A stretch of 64,000 nt of DNA from the NCBI GenBank assembly GCA_036504335.1, contig DASXVJ010000025.1, forward strand, positions 9,324-73,323, in the 5' to 3' direction. The stretch comes from Fen-183 sp036504335. GTDB taxonomy: Bacteria > Acidobacteriota > Thermoanaerobaculia > UBA5066. How positions within the stretch are numbered: position 1 is the first letter of the stretch; the number at the start of each line of letters is the position of its first letter. Positions 1 to 8,546 of the stretch are shown in pieces. Made by a program: the position numbers and the translations under genes. The notes below the pieces were generated by a model. It did no database searches and was not told the DNA's origin. It was given only the letters and a program-made list of their open reading frames with translations.

Positions 1-10
1 TCCGGCGCGC

Positions 11-721
11 TCACGGCTTTCCGGCCGGGGCCCTGGAGGGTTCCTTCGCGGCCGCCGGGAGCAGCGGGCGATCCAGCGCCTCGTGCGCGGTCGCGAGGCG
101 CGCGCGGAACGGCTCCAGCGTCTTCATGTTGGCCCGGACCGAGTCTGGCTCCTTCTCGCGCGACTCGCGCCGCACGCGCTCGGCCTCGGCCTCGAAGTTC
201 GCGATCTGCTCGGAGACGAGCTTTCGCGAGCCCTCGTCCGCCGCGTCGCCCTTGCGCGCCCTGAGGTCGGCGAGAGTCTTCTCGAGCATCCCGAGGGCGG
301 AGGCGTTGAGGCGCACCGTCATCGCGGCGGCCTCGGCCTCCAGCACGCGCTCTTTCACCCAGAGGTACTCCTCCGTATTGACGCTCCGGGCGCGGGCCAC
401 GGTGAGGTCCGCCGGTTCGGACGCGAGCGGGTCGGAGGGCGGCGGCGCCTTGCCCGCTTTGCGGTCGAGGCGCACCCGGTCGAGGACGCCGAGGTAGGTT
501 TCGACCTGCTTCGGGGTCACGCGGCCGTCGGCGGGCGGGCGGTAGACGTCCCGGGAGACGCCGGGGCGCGAAACGGCGGCGGCCGGCGCGGGGGCCGTCG
601 GCGCGTCGGAGCCGCCGCAGCCGCCGAGGACCGCGGCCGCGAAAAACTGCAGCAGAAACGCGACGGGGCGCCGGAACACGTCCGAATGATAGCCGCGTGG
701 TACGATTTTTTTCTTCATCAT
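11..721 (-). CDS. Hypothetical lipoprotein with helical charged body
   Basis: Not recognised as a named family. The N-terminus has a hydrophobic stretch ending in the lipobox VLGGC, so the mature protein is probably a lipid-anchored envelope protein. After a low-complexity Pro/Ala segment it is rich in Glu, Arg, Lys and Ala, with long predicted helices near residues 120-200 (charged, coiled-coil-like). The ATG at 721 gives a long charged leader before the signal peptide. A GTG at 679 would begin directly at a classical lipoprotein signal and may be the true start. With the ATG, its first codon overlaps the start codon of the divergent kinase gene. The lipobox favours this strand over the longer antisense frame. 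Confidence 0.65.
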   Translation of the reverse strand: MMKKKIVPRGYHSDVFRRPVAFLLQFFAAAVLGGCGGSDAPTAPAPAAAVSRPGVSRDVYRPPADGRVTPKQVETYLGVLDRVRLDRKAGKAPPPSDPLASEPADLTVARARSVNTEEYLWVKERVLEAEAAAMTVRLNASALGMLEKTLADLRARKGDAADEGSRKLVSEQIANFEAEAERVRRESREKEPDSVRANMKTLEPFRARLATAHEALDRPLLPAAAKEPSRAPAGKP

Positions 722-2483
722 GCTGACCCAGGTTGGGAAATACCTGATCGAGGAGAAGGTCGGGGTGGGCGGTTTCGGAACCGTCTACAAGGGTCGGGAT
801 CCGTTCATCAAGCGGGCGGTCGCGATCAAGACCTGTCAGAGCGACGAAGAGGAGATCAAGAAGCGCTTCTTCCGAGAGGCCGAGTTCGCCGGGAACCTGC
901 ACCACCGGAACATCACGACGATCTACGACTTCGGCGTCACGGACGACGGGACGCCCTACATCGTCCAGGAGTTCCTGACCGGCGAGGACCTCGACAAGCT
1001 GGCGCGCAAACGCGATCCCCTTCCGCTCCGGCGCAAGCTCGAGATCCTCGTGGACGTCTGCGAGGGGCTCGGGTACGCGCACACGGCCGGGATCATCCAC
1101 CGCGACATCAAGCCGTCGAACGTCCGCATCCTCGAGGACGGGACGGTCAAGCTCATGGACTTCGGGATCGCGAAGTCCATGGTCTCGCAGTCCACGCTCA
1201 CGCAGACGGGCATCACGCTCGGAACCGCGTCGTACCTCGCCCCGGAGCAGATCCGCGGCGAGGTACTCGACGCGCGCACGGATCTCTTCAGCCTCGGCGT
1301 CCTCGCGTACGAGCTCACCACCGGGCAGAAGCCCTTCACGGGCGACCACATCTCGACGGTGCTGTACCGGATCATGAACGAGCAGCCCGCCCCGCCCTCG
1401 ACGCTCGTTCCCGGACTGCCGCGGGCCCTGGACGCGATCGTCGTGAAGCTCCTCGAGAAGGACCGCGCCCGTCGGCAACCGAACTGCGCCGAGGTGAAGG
1501 CCGAGCTCGGCGCCGTTCTCGCGGGCCTCTCCGACCGCCCGGAACGCGAAGAGGACCGTGTGGACGACATGGACCGCACGGTTCCGACGCCGTCCGCCGG
1601 TTACCAGACGGGCGCCGCGCCCCGGGCGGCCTCCCGCGTCCTCGACACGCCGCTCTCGCCGCCGGCGCCCCTCCGACAGACGCAGGGCGGCGTCGCCGAC
1701 GTCCGGCTGCGCGCCACGGGAGGCGCGCAGGTCCTCCCCTCCTCCACGGAGGCGCACGCGCGGGAAAGCGGTCCGGTCCTGCGCGTCCTGCTTTCGGCCG
1801 CGGTCGTCGTCCTCGCGGGCGGCGGCGGCTTCTGGCTCTACATCCAGAAGAAGGCCGCGAAGCCGCAGCCGGTTGCCTCTGCCGAGGCCTCGGCCCCGTC
1901 CGTGCCGGCTGCGGCGACGACCGCGCCATCCGCCGCCTCCGCGGCCGCCCCGGCGCCGTCGACCGCCGCTCCCGAGCCGGCCCCGGCGTCCGCGTCGGCG
2001 CCTCCCGTGACGGTGGCGGCCGAGCCGACCCAGGCGCCGACGCCGTCGGGCCCCGTCATGGTCACGTTCCGCTCCAACCAGGTCGCGACCCTGACGATCG
2101 ACGGCAAGAAGAAGGGCTCGGTCCTTCCTGCCGGCACGCGATTCTCCGTGGAGCCCGGCAAGCACACGGCGGTCTTCGAGGTCCCCGGGTTCATGAAGCT
2201 GCCGCCCATCACGTTCGCGGTGGACGGACCCGACACGAAGCCCGTGCCGGCGGTCTTCCCGGCGAAGGGACAGATCGTCCTCACCGTGACGCCGCCCGGC
2301 GCCGAGATCCGGATCGACGGCGTGGCCCAGGATCCGCCGGCCGCGCCCCCGTTCAAGAAGTTCCTCGTGGCCGGCCAGCACGACATCGTCGTCAGCCTGC
2401 CGGGCTACACAACGGAAAGGCGATCGATCGACCTCGAAGAAGAGGCCCAGAACACGTACCGGATCGAACTCAAGAAAGAATAG
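720..2483 (+). CDS. Membrane Ser/Thr protein kinase with C-terminal PEGA-like repeats
   Basis: A eukaryotic-type (PknB family) kinase of 587 residues. The glycine loop GVGGFG is at about 15-20, the ATP-binding Lys in VAIK is at 37, HRDIKPSN is at 127-134 with catalytic Asp129, and DFG is at 147-149. The cytoplasmic kinase domain ends near 275. A variable linker follows, then one membrane segment near 350-370, a Pro/Ala/Ser-rich stalk, and two beta-rich repeats resembling PEGA domains (IDGKKKGSV and IRIDGVAQDPP). The C-terminal half should lie outside the membrane and may sense or bind envelope ligands; that is inference. The TPR gene follows 13 bases downstream, so the two may be co-transcribed. 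Confidence 0.92.
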   Translation: MLTQVGKYLIEEKVGVGGFGTVYKGRDPFIKRAVAIKTCQSDEEEIKKRFFREAEFAGNLHHRNITTIYDFGVTDDGTPYIVQEFLTGEDLDKLARKRDPLPLRRKLEILVDVCEGLGYAHTAGIIHRDIKPSNVRILEDGTVKLMDFGIAKSMVSQSTLTQTGITLGTASYLAPEQIRGEVLDARTDLFSLGVLAYELTTGQKPFTGDHISTVLYRIMNEQPAPPSTLVPGLPRALDAIVVKLLEKDRARRQPNCAEVKAELGAVLAGLSDRPEREEDRVDDMDRTVPTPSAGYQTGAAPRAASRVLDTPLSPPAPLRQTQGGVADVRLRATGGAQVLPSSTEAHARESGPVLRVLLSAAVVVLAGGGGFWLYIQKKAAKPQPVASAEASAPSVPAAATTAPSAASAAAPAPSTAAPEPAPASASAPPVTVAAEPTQAPTPSGPVMVTFRSNQVATLTIDGKKKGSVLPAGTRFSVEPGKHTAVFEVPGFMKLPPITFAVDGPDTKPVPAVFPAKGQIVLTVTPPGAEIRIDGVAQDPPAAPPFKKFLVAGQHDIVVSLPGYTTERRSIDLEEEAQNTYRIELKKE

Positions 2484-2484
2484 C

Positions 2485-2490
2485 TAGAAT
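2485..2490 (+). promoter_or_regulatory. Candidate -10 element (TAGAAT) just before a start codon
   Basis: TAGAAT lies 6 bases before the GTG of the TPR gene, inside GCTAGAAT, a string that recurs before other starts in this window. If used, transcription would begin at or next to the GTG and the message would be leaderless. No convincing -35 box is visible. Confidence 0.35.
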
Positions 2491-2496
2491 CCTCCT

Positions 2497-4167
2497 GTGC
2501 GCATCCGGACGATTCTGGCGGCGGCCGGCGCGGCCTTCCTGATCGGTGCGTCCCTGCTCGCGCAGGAAGGCTCCGAATCTCTCGAAAAAGAGGCCCGCAA
2601 GGCATTCAACGGCGGCCAGTTCCGGCGCGCCGCGCTGAAGTTCGAGAGCGCCGCCTCGGCGGCCGGCGATCCGGCGCGCAAGGGCCGCATGCTCGTTCAG
2701 AGCGCGTGGGCTTCCTTCAACGAGGGCAAGCGGACCGACGCCCAGGAAGCCCTGCGGCGCGCGTACGCCGCGAGCCCGGATCTCGAGATCGTCCCCGACT
2801 TCTACTCGCCCGAGTTCGTGAAGGTCGCCGCCGACGTGAAGTCCACGCTGCGCACGATCCCCCCGGCGCCCCCGGCCGACGTCGCCGAGCTCAAGCGCGT
2901 CGCGCGGCAGAAGCTCGCGGACGGCGCCCCCGAAGACGTCATCCACGACCTGACGTACAACGTGCCGCGCGAAAAGCTCGACGCCGAGTGCCTCGACCTC
3001 CTCGCGGCCGCGTACGAGAAGCTCGGCAAGTTCAACGAGGCCTCGCGCATCCGGGCCGCCAAGGGGGATCCGGCCAAGGCGCTTCTCCCGGCCGTCGCCG
3101 CCGCGCCGCCCGGGACGGCCCCGCAGCCTCCGGCCGCGCCCGTTTCCGCGCCGGTCCGGATCGCGGGCGGCGCCCCGCCCGCGGTGGACTACCTCGCGCT
3201 GGGCCGGGCCGCGCTCTCGCACGGCGACGCCCTGAACGCGCAATCGGCCGCGAACCGGCTCCTCGAGGTCGATCCGCAGTCCAGCGACGCGTATCGCCTC
3301 CTCGGAAACGCCTTCGCGATGCGCGGCGAGAAGGTCCTCGCCGAGGCGAACCTCAAACAATCGATCAAGTACAACGAGAAGAACGAGGGTGCGCTCCTCG
3401 ACCTCTACGATTTCTACATGGCGGACAAGACCTGGGAGCCGGCTCTGGACGCCCTTCGCAAGGCGGCCGACGTCAACCCCGAGAACCGCGACAAGCTCGT
3501 CGCGCTCGGGCGAAAGGCGCGCGCCGAAGGCGACCTCGCGCACGCGCGCCAGGTCTTCGCGACGGCCGCGGCGGCGGCGCCGAAGGACGCCTCGATTCTC
3601 ACGGAATACGCGTCCGTCCTCCTCCTGATGAAGGATCTCGACGCGGCGCTCGAGCCGCTCACGAAGGCCGCGGCGGCCGAGCCGGAGCGCGAGATCGTGC
3701 GCGCGAACCTCGCCGCGGTCCTCCGCAGGAAGGGCCTCTGGAAGGAGGCCGAGAAGGAGTACCGCGAGGCGGTCCGCTCGGACCCCGACTACGCCCCCGC
3801 CCTCACGGGCCTCGGCGGGCTCCTCCTCGAGCGCGGCCAGGCGGCCGAGGCGATCGAGCCGCTGAAGAAGGCGGTCCTTCGCGCGCCCCAGAGCGTCGAC
3901 GCCGCGTGGGCCCTCGCCCGCGCGCAGCGCCAGACGGGCGCCCTCAAGGACGCGGCCGACGCGCTCGAAAGGCCGCTCGCGCTCGACGCGCCCGAGCTCT
4001 GGAACGAGGCCGGCGCGATCGCGATGGAGCGCGGGCGCTGGGACGAGGCGGTCATCTTCTTCGACAAGGCCATCTCGCGCGACGGCACGGTTCCGCTCTA
4101 CAAGGCGAACCGCGACAAAGCGGCGGCGGCCGCCGCGTTCGTCAAGAGCGCGGCACCTTCGTCCTAA
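2497..4167 (+). CDS. Secreted tetratricopeptide-repeat protein
   Basis: A 556-residue protein starting at GTG with a Sec signal peptide (hydrophobic core about residues 5-20, cleavage probably after LLAQ). The N-terminal third has helical repeats followed by a Pro/Ala linker near 195-235. The rest is a run of about eight TPR units carrying the usual small/large pattern (for example LGRAALSHGDALNAQ and LLLERGQAAEAIEPLKKAV). TPR solenoids mediate protein-protein contacts, so an envelope scaffold or assembly role is likely but unproven. It follows a kinase with an outer sensor half, which suggests a functional link. Its last codons overlap the convergent kinase gene by 4 bases. Confidence 0.85.
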   Translation: MRIRTILAAAGAAFLIGASLLAQEGSESLEKEARKAFNGGQFRRAALKFESAASAAGDPARKGRMLVQSAWASFNEGKRTDAQEALRRAYAASPDLEIVPDFYSPEFVKVAADVKSTLRTIPPAPPADVAELKRVARQKLADGAPEDVIHDLTYNVPREKLDAECLDLLAAAYEKLGKFNEASRIRAAKGDPAKALLPAVAAAPPGTAPQPPAAPVSAPVRIAGGAPPAVDYLALGRAALSHGDALNAQSAANRLLEVDPQSSDAYRLLGNAFAMRGEKVLAEANLKQSIKYNEKNEGALLDLYDFYMADKTWEPALDALRKAADVNPENRDKLVALGRKARAEGDLAHARQVFATAAAAAPKDASILTEYASVLLLMKDLDAALEPLTKAAAAEPEREIVRANLAAVLRRKGLWKEAEKEYREAVRSDPDYAPALTGLGGLLLERGQAAEAIEPLKKAVLRAPQSVDAAWALARAQRQTGALKDAADALERPLALDAPELWNEAGAIAMERGRWDEAVIFFDKAISRDGTVPLYKANRDKAAAAAAFVKSAAPSS

Positions 4168-6749
4168 CGCAGCCCTTCGACGGCGTAGAGCCTCGAGAGG
4201 CTGCGCATGATCGTGTAGCAGGTGCACGCGCCGTCGGGCGTGATCTGGACGCTGAACAGGCGGTCGACGCCGGTCGGGTCCGCGAGCGCGATCTCCCGCA
4301 AGAGCGTCCGTTTCCCGGTCGCGAGATCGAACCGGTCGATGCGCGCCGGCACGCCGGAGCTCGCGACGAAAAGCGTCTTCCCGTCGCCCGCGAAGGACGG
4401 AACGCTCTCGCGGGGCCCGATGCCCTCCAGGGGCCGCGCATCCGCGCTGCCGGCCCCGACGAGAACGTGGCTCCCGTCCGGACGCCGCGCGACCACGAGG
4501 GTCCCGTCGGGCGAGAGAACCTCCAGATAGAGGTCGGGAGGACCGAAGGCGACGGGAGCCCCTCCCGAGAGGTCCTTCACCCAGAGTCGCGGCGTCTTCC
4601 CCTTCTCCCGCGCCTCGACCAGAAGCCGCCGGCCGTCCGGGAAGAAGGCGGCGTCCCGGTACTCGAGGCCCTCGTCCCGGAGCGTCCGCGCCTCTCCCGG
4701 CCCGGCCGGGAGAAGCACGAGGCGGTCCGGGAACGCCTGCACGACCCACTTGCCGTCCGGCGAGAGGCTGCCGGCCTTATCGCCGTCCCCGAGGCGCACC
4801 GCGGGAGCCGAGCCGTCCGTCTTCCTCGTGTACGTGCCGCCCTTCGCGCCCTCGCCCGCGCCGCCTTCGCGAAACAGGAGGTCGCGCCCGTCGCGCGACA
4901 GGGCCACGCTGACCGAGAAGTCGAGCCAGCTCAGGTCGACCGGCTTCGCGGCACCCGGCGGGAGGCAGGTCATCGTCGTCGGCCAGTCGTCGCTGCGCAC
5001 GAGTACGCTCCCGTCCGGCGCGATGTCCTCGACGACGAGAAGGGTCGGGGCCCGCGCCACGACACGCTTCTTCCCCGAGAGCGAGATCGCCTGAATCTCG
5101 ACGACCCCGAACCCGGCGCCCCTCTCCCGCGCGGAAACCCAGATCTCGCCCGTGAGCGGATGCCACGCGAGCGACGGGACGAACTCGAACGAGTCCGAGA
5201 GGATCTGAATGTTTCCCGCCAGATCGACGACCCCCACGGCGTTGCGGCCTACACCGCCCCGGACGAACGCGATCGTCCGCCCGTCCGGCGAGAACCGCGC
5301 TCCGTACACGGTGTCCCCGGACTTTCCGGGAACGAGAACCCTTCCCGCCGGGAACTCGAGCTGGCCACGCCTCACGACCGCGAGCCCGGAACCGTCCGGA
5401 GCCCAGTCCGCCACCGCGGGGCTGAAGGGAAGCGAGAACGTCACCCCGTCGGCGAGCTCGCGCGGCGCGCCGCCGGCGAGCGAGACCTCGGCGACGAGGC
5501 CGGTGGGATCGCGTGGCAGGACGAGCGCGACCATGCCCTTTCCCGAAACGGAGGCGACGTTCGCGTCCGGGAGCGGGAGCGCCGTCGACTCGCGGCCGTC
5601 GACGCGCGTCGTGTAGATCCGTGGGAGGCCGCCCTGCCACGCGGCCGTATAGACGACGGTCTTTCCGTCCGGCGCGAACCGTGCGCCGCCGACGGAGCCG
5701 CGGCGGAACGTCAGGGGCCTCCAGATCGGCGGCCCCGAAGCCGATCTCCTCGTCGCGAGAACGACGAGGATCGCGCCTCCGGCGAGCGCCGCCGCAAGGA
5801 GCGGGATCGCCCACCGCAGCCTGCGCGGCGCTGCGATCGCCCGCGTCCCACCCGACGTGAGGAGATCCGATGCACCGTCCCTCAGGCGTGCGAGATCCCG
5901 CGCGAGGTCCCGCGTCGAGGCGTACCGCTCCTCCGGGTCCTTGGCGAGACACCGCTCGACGATCCAACGCAAGGGGACGGGCGCAGCCGGCGCGGCCGTC
6001 GCCAGCGGCTCCGGTTCGTCGCGGATGATGGCCGTCATCGTCTCCGGGGTGCTGGGCCGCGGAAACGCCCGCCGCCCCGAAATCATCTCGTAGAGGATCG
6101 ACCCGAACGAGAACTGGTCCGAACGGAAGTCCAGCGGTTCGCCGAGGGCCTGCTCGGGCGACATGTAGACGACCGTCCCGAGCACGACCCCCGCTTCCGT
6201 GAACGCCGTGACCGTGGGCGACTGCGTGCGCCCCCCGCTGCCCGCGTCCGGACCTGTGAGCTTGGCGAGGCCAAAGTCGAGGATCTTGACGGCTCCGTCC
6301 TTCGTCACCATGACGTTCTCGGGCTTCAGGTCCCGATGGACGATTCCGCTCTCATGCGCCTTCGCGAGCGCGTCGGCGATCTGGGCCGCCCAGGACAGGA
6401 GCTTTTTCAAACCCAGAGCTCCGCCCGCGATCCGCGCGCGGAGCGTTTCGCCCTCGATCAATTCCATGACGAGAAGGTGGCGAGAGAGGGATCCGGGAGA
6501 AGAGGGGACTTCTTCGAATGAGTAGATGGCAGCGATCCCGGGATGATTGAGCGCTGCGAGCAGCCGCGCCTCTCTCTCGAACCGTTCCTTCTTCTCTCTA
6601 CCTTCCAAGAACTCTTCCGGCAGTACCTTTACCGCGACTTCTCGGTTGAGGCGCGAGTCTCTCGCCCGGTAGACCTCGCCCATCCCCCCGGCGCCGAGCG
6701 GCGCCAGGATCTCGTAGGGACCGAGGCGGGTTCCCGCGGCGACCGTCAC
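4164..6749 (-). CDS. Ser/Thr protein kinase with PD40/TolB-like beta-propeller
   Basis: An 861-residue receptor-like kinase. The glycine loop LGAGGMGEVY, VAVK Lys41, HRDLKPEN (about 140) and ILDFGLAK mark an active PknB-type catalytic domain. A membrane helix (IPLLAAALAGGAILVVLA) lies near residue 310. The extracytoplasmic half has repeated PD40/WD40-like blades, such as FAPDGKTVVY, FSPDGRTIAF and LSPDGKWVV, predicted to form a propeller. This architecture is common in Acidobacteriota. It is last in a minus-strand operon after lnt, prfB and a Nudix gene, 33 bases beyond the Nudix stop. Two copies of the window's AT-rich inverted motif lie in its N-terminal lobe without breaking the kinase fold. 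Confidence 0.93.
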   Translation of the reverse strand: MTVAAGTRLGPYEILAPLGAGGMGEVYRARDSRLNREVAVKVLPEEFLEGREKKERFEREARLLAALNHPGIAAIYSFEEVPSSPGSLSRHLLVMELIEGETLRARIAGGALGLKKLLSWAAQIADALAKAHESGIVHRDLKPENVMVTKDGAVKILDFGLAKLTGPDAGSGGRTQSPTVTAFTEAGVVLGTVVYMSPEQALGEPLDFRSDQFSFGSILYEMISGRRAFPRPSTPETMTAIIRDEPEPLATAAPAAPVPLRWIVERCLAKDPEERYASTRDLARDLARLRDGASDLLTSGGTRAIAAPRRLRWAIPLLAAALAGGAILVVLATRRSASGPPIWRPLTFRRGSVGGARFAPDGKTVVYTAAWQGGLPRIYTTRVDGRESTALPLPDANVASVSGKGMVALVLPRDPTGLVAEVSLAGGAPRELADGVTFSLPFSPAVADWAPDGSGLAVVRRGQLEFPAGRVLVPGKSGDTVYGARFSPDGRTIAFVRGGVGRNAVGVVDLAGNIQILSDSFEFVPSLAWHPLTGEIWVSARERGAGFGVVEIQAISLSGKKRVVARAPTLLVVEDIAPDGSVLVRSDDWPTTMTCLPPGAAKPVDLSWLDFSVSVALSRDGRDLLFREGGAGEGAKGGTYTRKTDGSAPAVRLGDGDKAGSLSPDGKWVVQAFPDRLVLLPAGPGEARTLRDEGLEYRDAAFFPDGRRLLVEAREKGKTPRLWVKDLSGGAPVAFGPPDLYLEVLSPDGTLVVARRPDGSHVLVGAGSADARPLEGIGPRESVPSFAGDGKTLFVASSGVPARIDRFDLATGKRTLLREIALADPTGVDRLFSVQITPDGACTCYTIMRSLSRLYAVEGLR
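6497..6618. repeat. AT-rich inverted motif pair, locus 1
   Basis: The plus-oriented copy GACTTCTTCGAATGAGTAGA (about 6508-6527) faces an inverted copy at 6591-6618 whose reverse complement contains AGTTCTTGGAAGGTAGAGA. The pair sits inside the kinase gene and flanks native kinase sequence (helix C region), so it is not a simple insertion. Confidence 0.5.
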
Positions 6750-6782
6750 GTGGTTGAGAGCGATTCTACGCGGCGGGATCCC

Positions 6783-7403
6783 TCACGTGGCGTCGTCGCC
6801 GCGCAGAGCCGTCAGGAAGTCCGCGAGGATCCGCGCGGTCGCGCCCCAGATCGCGTGGCCCTTGTAGTGGTAGACGAGCGTCATCACGTCCCGCCCTTTC
6901 CACTTCACGGGCCGCTCCTCGACGACCATCGGGTCGAGCAGGTACGAGACGGGCACCTCGATGATCGACTCGACCTCCCCCGCGTGCGGCGCGAACTGCG
7001 TCGGGTACGGGATCGCGCCGACGAACGGCGAGATCTCGAAGTCCGTCACCGTGACGAGCTTCGGGAGAGCGCCGAGAATCTTCACGCCCGCGCGCGGAAC
7101 GCCGATCTCTTCCTCGGTCTCGCGGACCGCCGTCTCCCACGGGTTCGCGTCCGACGCGTGCTTGCCGCCGCCCGGAAACGAGATCTGCCCCTTGTGGTGC
7201 TCGACGAGGTCCGTCCGCTTCGTGAAGAGCGTCCAGAGCGCCTTCTCGCGCACGAAGAGCGGGATGAGGACCGCGGCTTCCCGGAGCGGTCCGGCGTCCG
7301 GGCCGCGCTCGAGCTCGAGCTTCCGCTCGGGCCAGTCGCGGAGGAGCTTCCCCCTCACGTCCTCGATCCAGGTGCGGGGGGCTCCGCCGCCGTCGCTGCT
7401 CAC
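6783..7403 (-). CDS. Nudix hydrolase, CoA pyrophosphatase type
   Basis: A 206-residue protein. The segment LFTKRTDLVEHHKGQISFPG followed by the Nudix box (ETAVRETEEEIGV) matches the CoA/acyl-CoA diphosphatase subgroup (NUDT7/8, YeaB/NudL), which cleaves CoA or nucleoside-diphosphate derivatives with Mg2+ held by the Glu residues of the box. I chose the GTG that overlaps the prfB stop as GTGA because sequence upstream of it in this frame is an antisense-like shadow of prfB. Translational coupling to prfB is therefore likely. CoA specificity comes from the motif and has not been shown. Confidence 0.88.
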   Translation of the reverse strand: MSSDGGGAPRTWIEDVRGKLLRDWPERKLELERGPDAGPLREAAVLIPLFVREKALWTLFTKRTDLVEHHKGQISFPGGGKHASDANPWETAVRETEEEIGVPRAGVKILGALPKLVTVTDFEISPFVGAIPYPTQFAPHAGEVESIIEVPVSYLLDPMVVEERPVKWKGRDVMTLVYHYKGHAIWGATARILADFLTALRGDDAT

Positions 7404-8546
7404 GCCGGGTCCGCCGCGTTGAATCCGGGGCGATCCGTCGCGGCCTTCTCGCCCTTCTTGACCATGGTCTGCAGGAACGCCTCGATGAAGCCGTCCAGAT
7501 CGCCGTCGAGGACGCGGTCCACGTCCCCGACCTCGTAGTTCGTGCGGTGGTCCTTGATGAGCCGGTACGGCGCGAGGACGTAGGACCGGATCTGCGAGCC
7601 GAAGCCGATCTCCATCTTCGTGCCCGCGCGCGCGTCGTTCTTGGCCTGCCGCTCCTCGAGCGCCATCTGGTAGAGGCGCGAGCGCAGGACCTTCATCGCG
7701 GAGGCTTTGTTCTTGTGCTGCGACCGCTCGTTCTGGCACTGCACGACGAGCCCCGACGGGAGGTGCGTGATCCGGATGGCCGACTCCGTCTTGTTGACGT
7801 GCTGTCCGCCCTTGCCGCCCGCCCGGAACGTGTCGATCCGGAGGTCCTTGTCGTTGATCTCGACGTCGATTGTGTCGTCGATTTCCGGCGAGACGTAGAC
7901 CGCCGCGAACGACGTGTGCCGCCGCGCGGCGGCGTCGAACGGCGAGATGCGCACGAGCCGGTGCACGCCGCGCTCGGCCTTCATGTGCCCGTAGGCGTAC
8001 TCCCCTTCGAAGCGCAGCGTCGCCGTCTTGATCCCGGCGTCGTCCGCGTACGTGACCTCGAGGACGTCCGTCTTCCAGCCCTGGCGCTCGCCGTAGCGGA
8101 GGTACATCCGCATGAGCATGTCCGCCCAGTCCTGAGCCTCGGTGCCGCCGGCGCCCGCGTGAATCTCGAGGAGAGCCGGCATCGGGTCCTCGTCGTTCGT
8201 GAGCTTGAACGTCAGCTCCTTGCGGCGCGCCCACGGCCCGACCGTCGCGATCGCCGTGTCGGCGTCCCTCTCGACGGCCTCGCCCGACTTGAGGAACTCC
8301 GCGAGGATCTCGAGCTCCTCCTGCCGTTCCTTGAGGTCCTTGTCGTCGGCGAGGATGCGCTCGGCGCGCTTCAGCTTCCGGAGCGTGTCCTGCGCCTCGA
8401 GGGCGTTCGTCCAGAAATTGGGCTCGCCCGTCTTCCGCTCCAGCTCGTCCTTCTCGCGTCCCGCCTGGCGGACGTCAAAGATAGCCCCGGAGGGAGCTCA
8501 CGGACGACGCGAGTTCGAGCAGTCGCTCAATGCGTTCTTCGTTCAC
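7400..8546 (-). CDS. prfB: Peptide chain release factor 2 (programmed +1 frameshift)
   Basis: RF2 releases finished proteins at UGA and UAA codons. A short 23-codon first frame (GTG start at 8546 with GAGAGGAA upstream) ends at TGA 8477-8475 inside CTT-TGA-C. Skipping one base continues into a 358-codon frame that holds the whole factor, about 381 residues in total. The GGQ peptidyl-hydrolysis motif (RAGGKGGQHVNKTES) and the RF2-type anticodon tripeptide region (RLVRISPFDAAARRHTSFA) are present. The N-terminal domain lies between the shift and the internal Met at 8182, so a call starting there would be truncated. The start overlaps the lnt stop as GTGA. Autoregulation by its own UGA is the known mechanism for this arrangement. 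Confidence 0.95.
8474..8492 (-). promoter_or_regulatory. RF2 +1 programmed frameshift site
   Basis: Reading the minus strand, the codons are CTC CGG GGC TAT CTT TGA C. This encodes the conserved peptide R-G-Y-L and then the slippery CUU with an in-frame UGA followed by C. The G-rich triplets just upstream stand where the internal Shine-Dalgarno-like stimulator lies in known prfB genes, though this one is a weaker match than AGGGGG. Low RF2 slows termination at UGA and favours the shift. Confidence 0.93.

Noticed and set aside
83..2542. Very long plus-strand open frame of 819 codons
   Set aside because: It is Arg/Gly/Ala-rich with no domain and overlaps the lipoprotein and kinase, which both have clear motifs; long antisense and alternate frames are expected at this GC content.
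2706..6521. Plus-strand open frame of 1271 codons
   Set aside because: It crosses a real TPR gene in another frame and the antisense of a kinase; composition is that of a GC-rich shadow.
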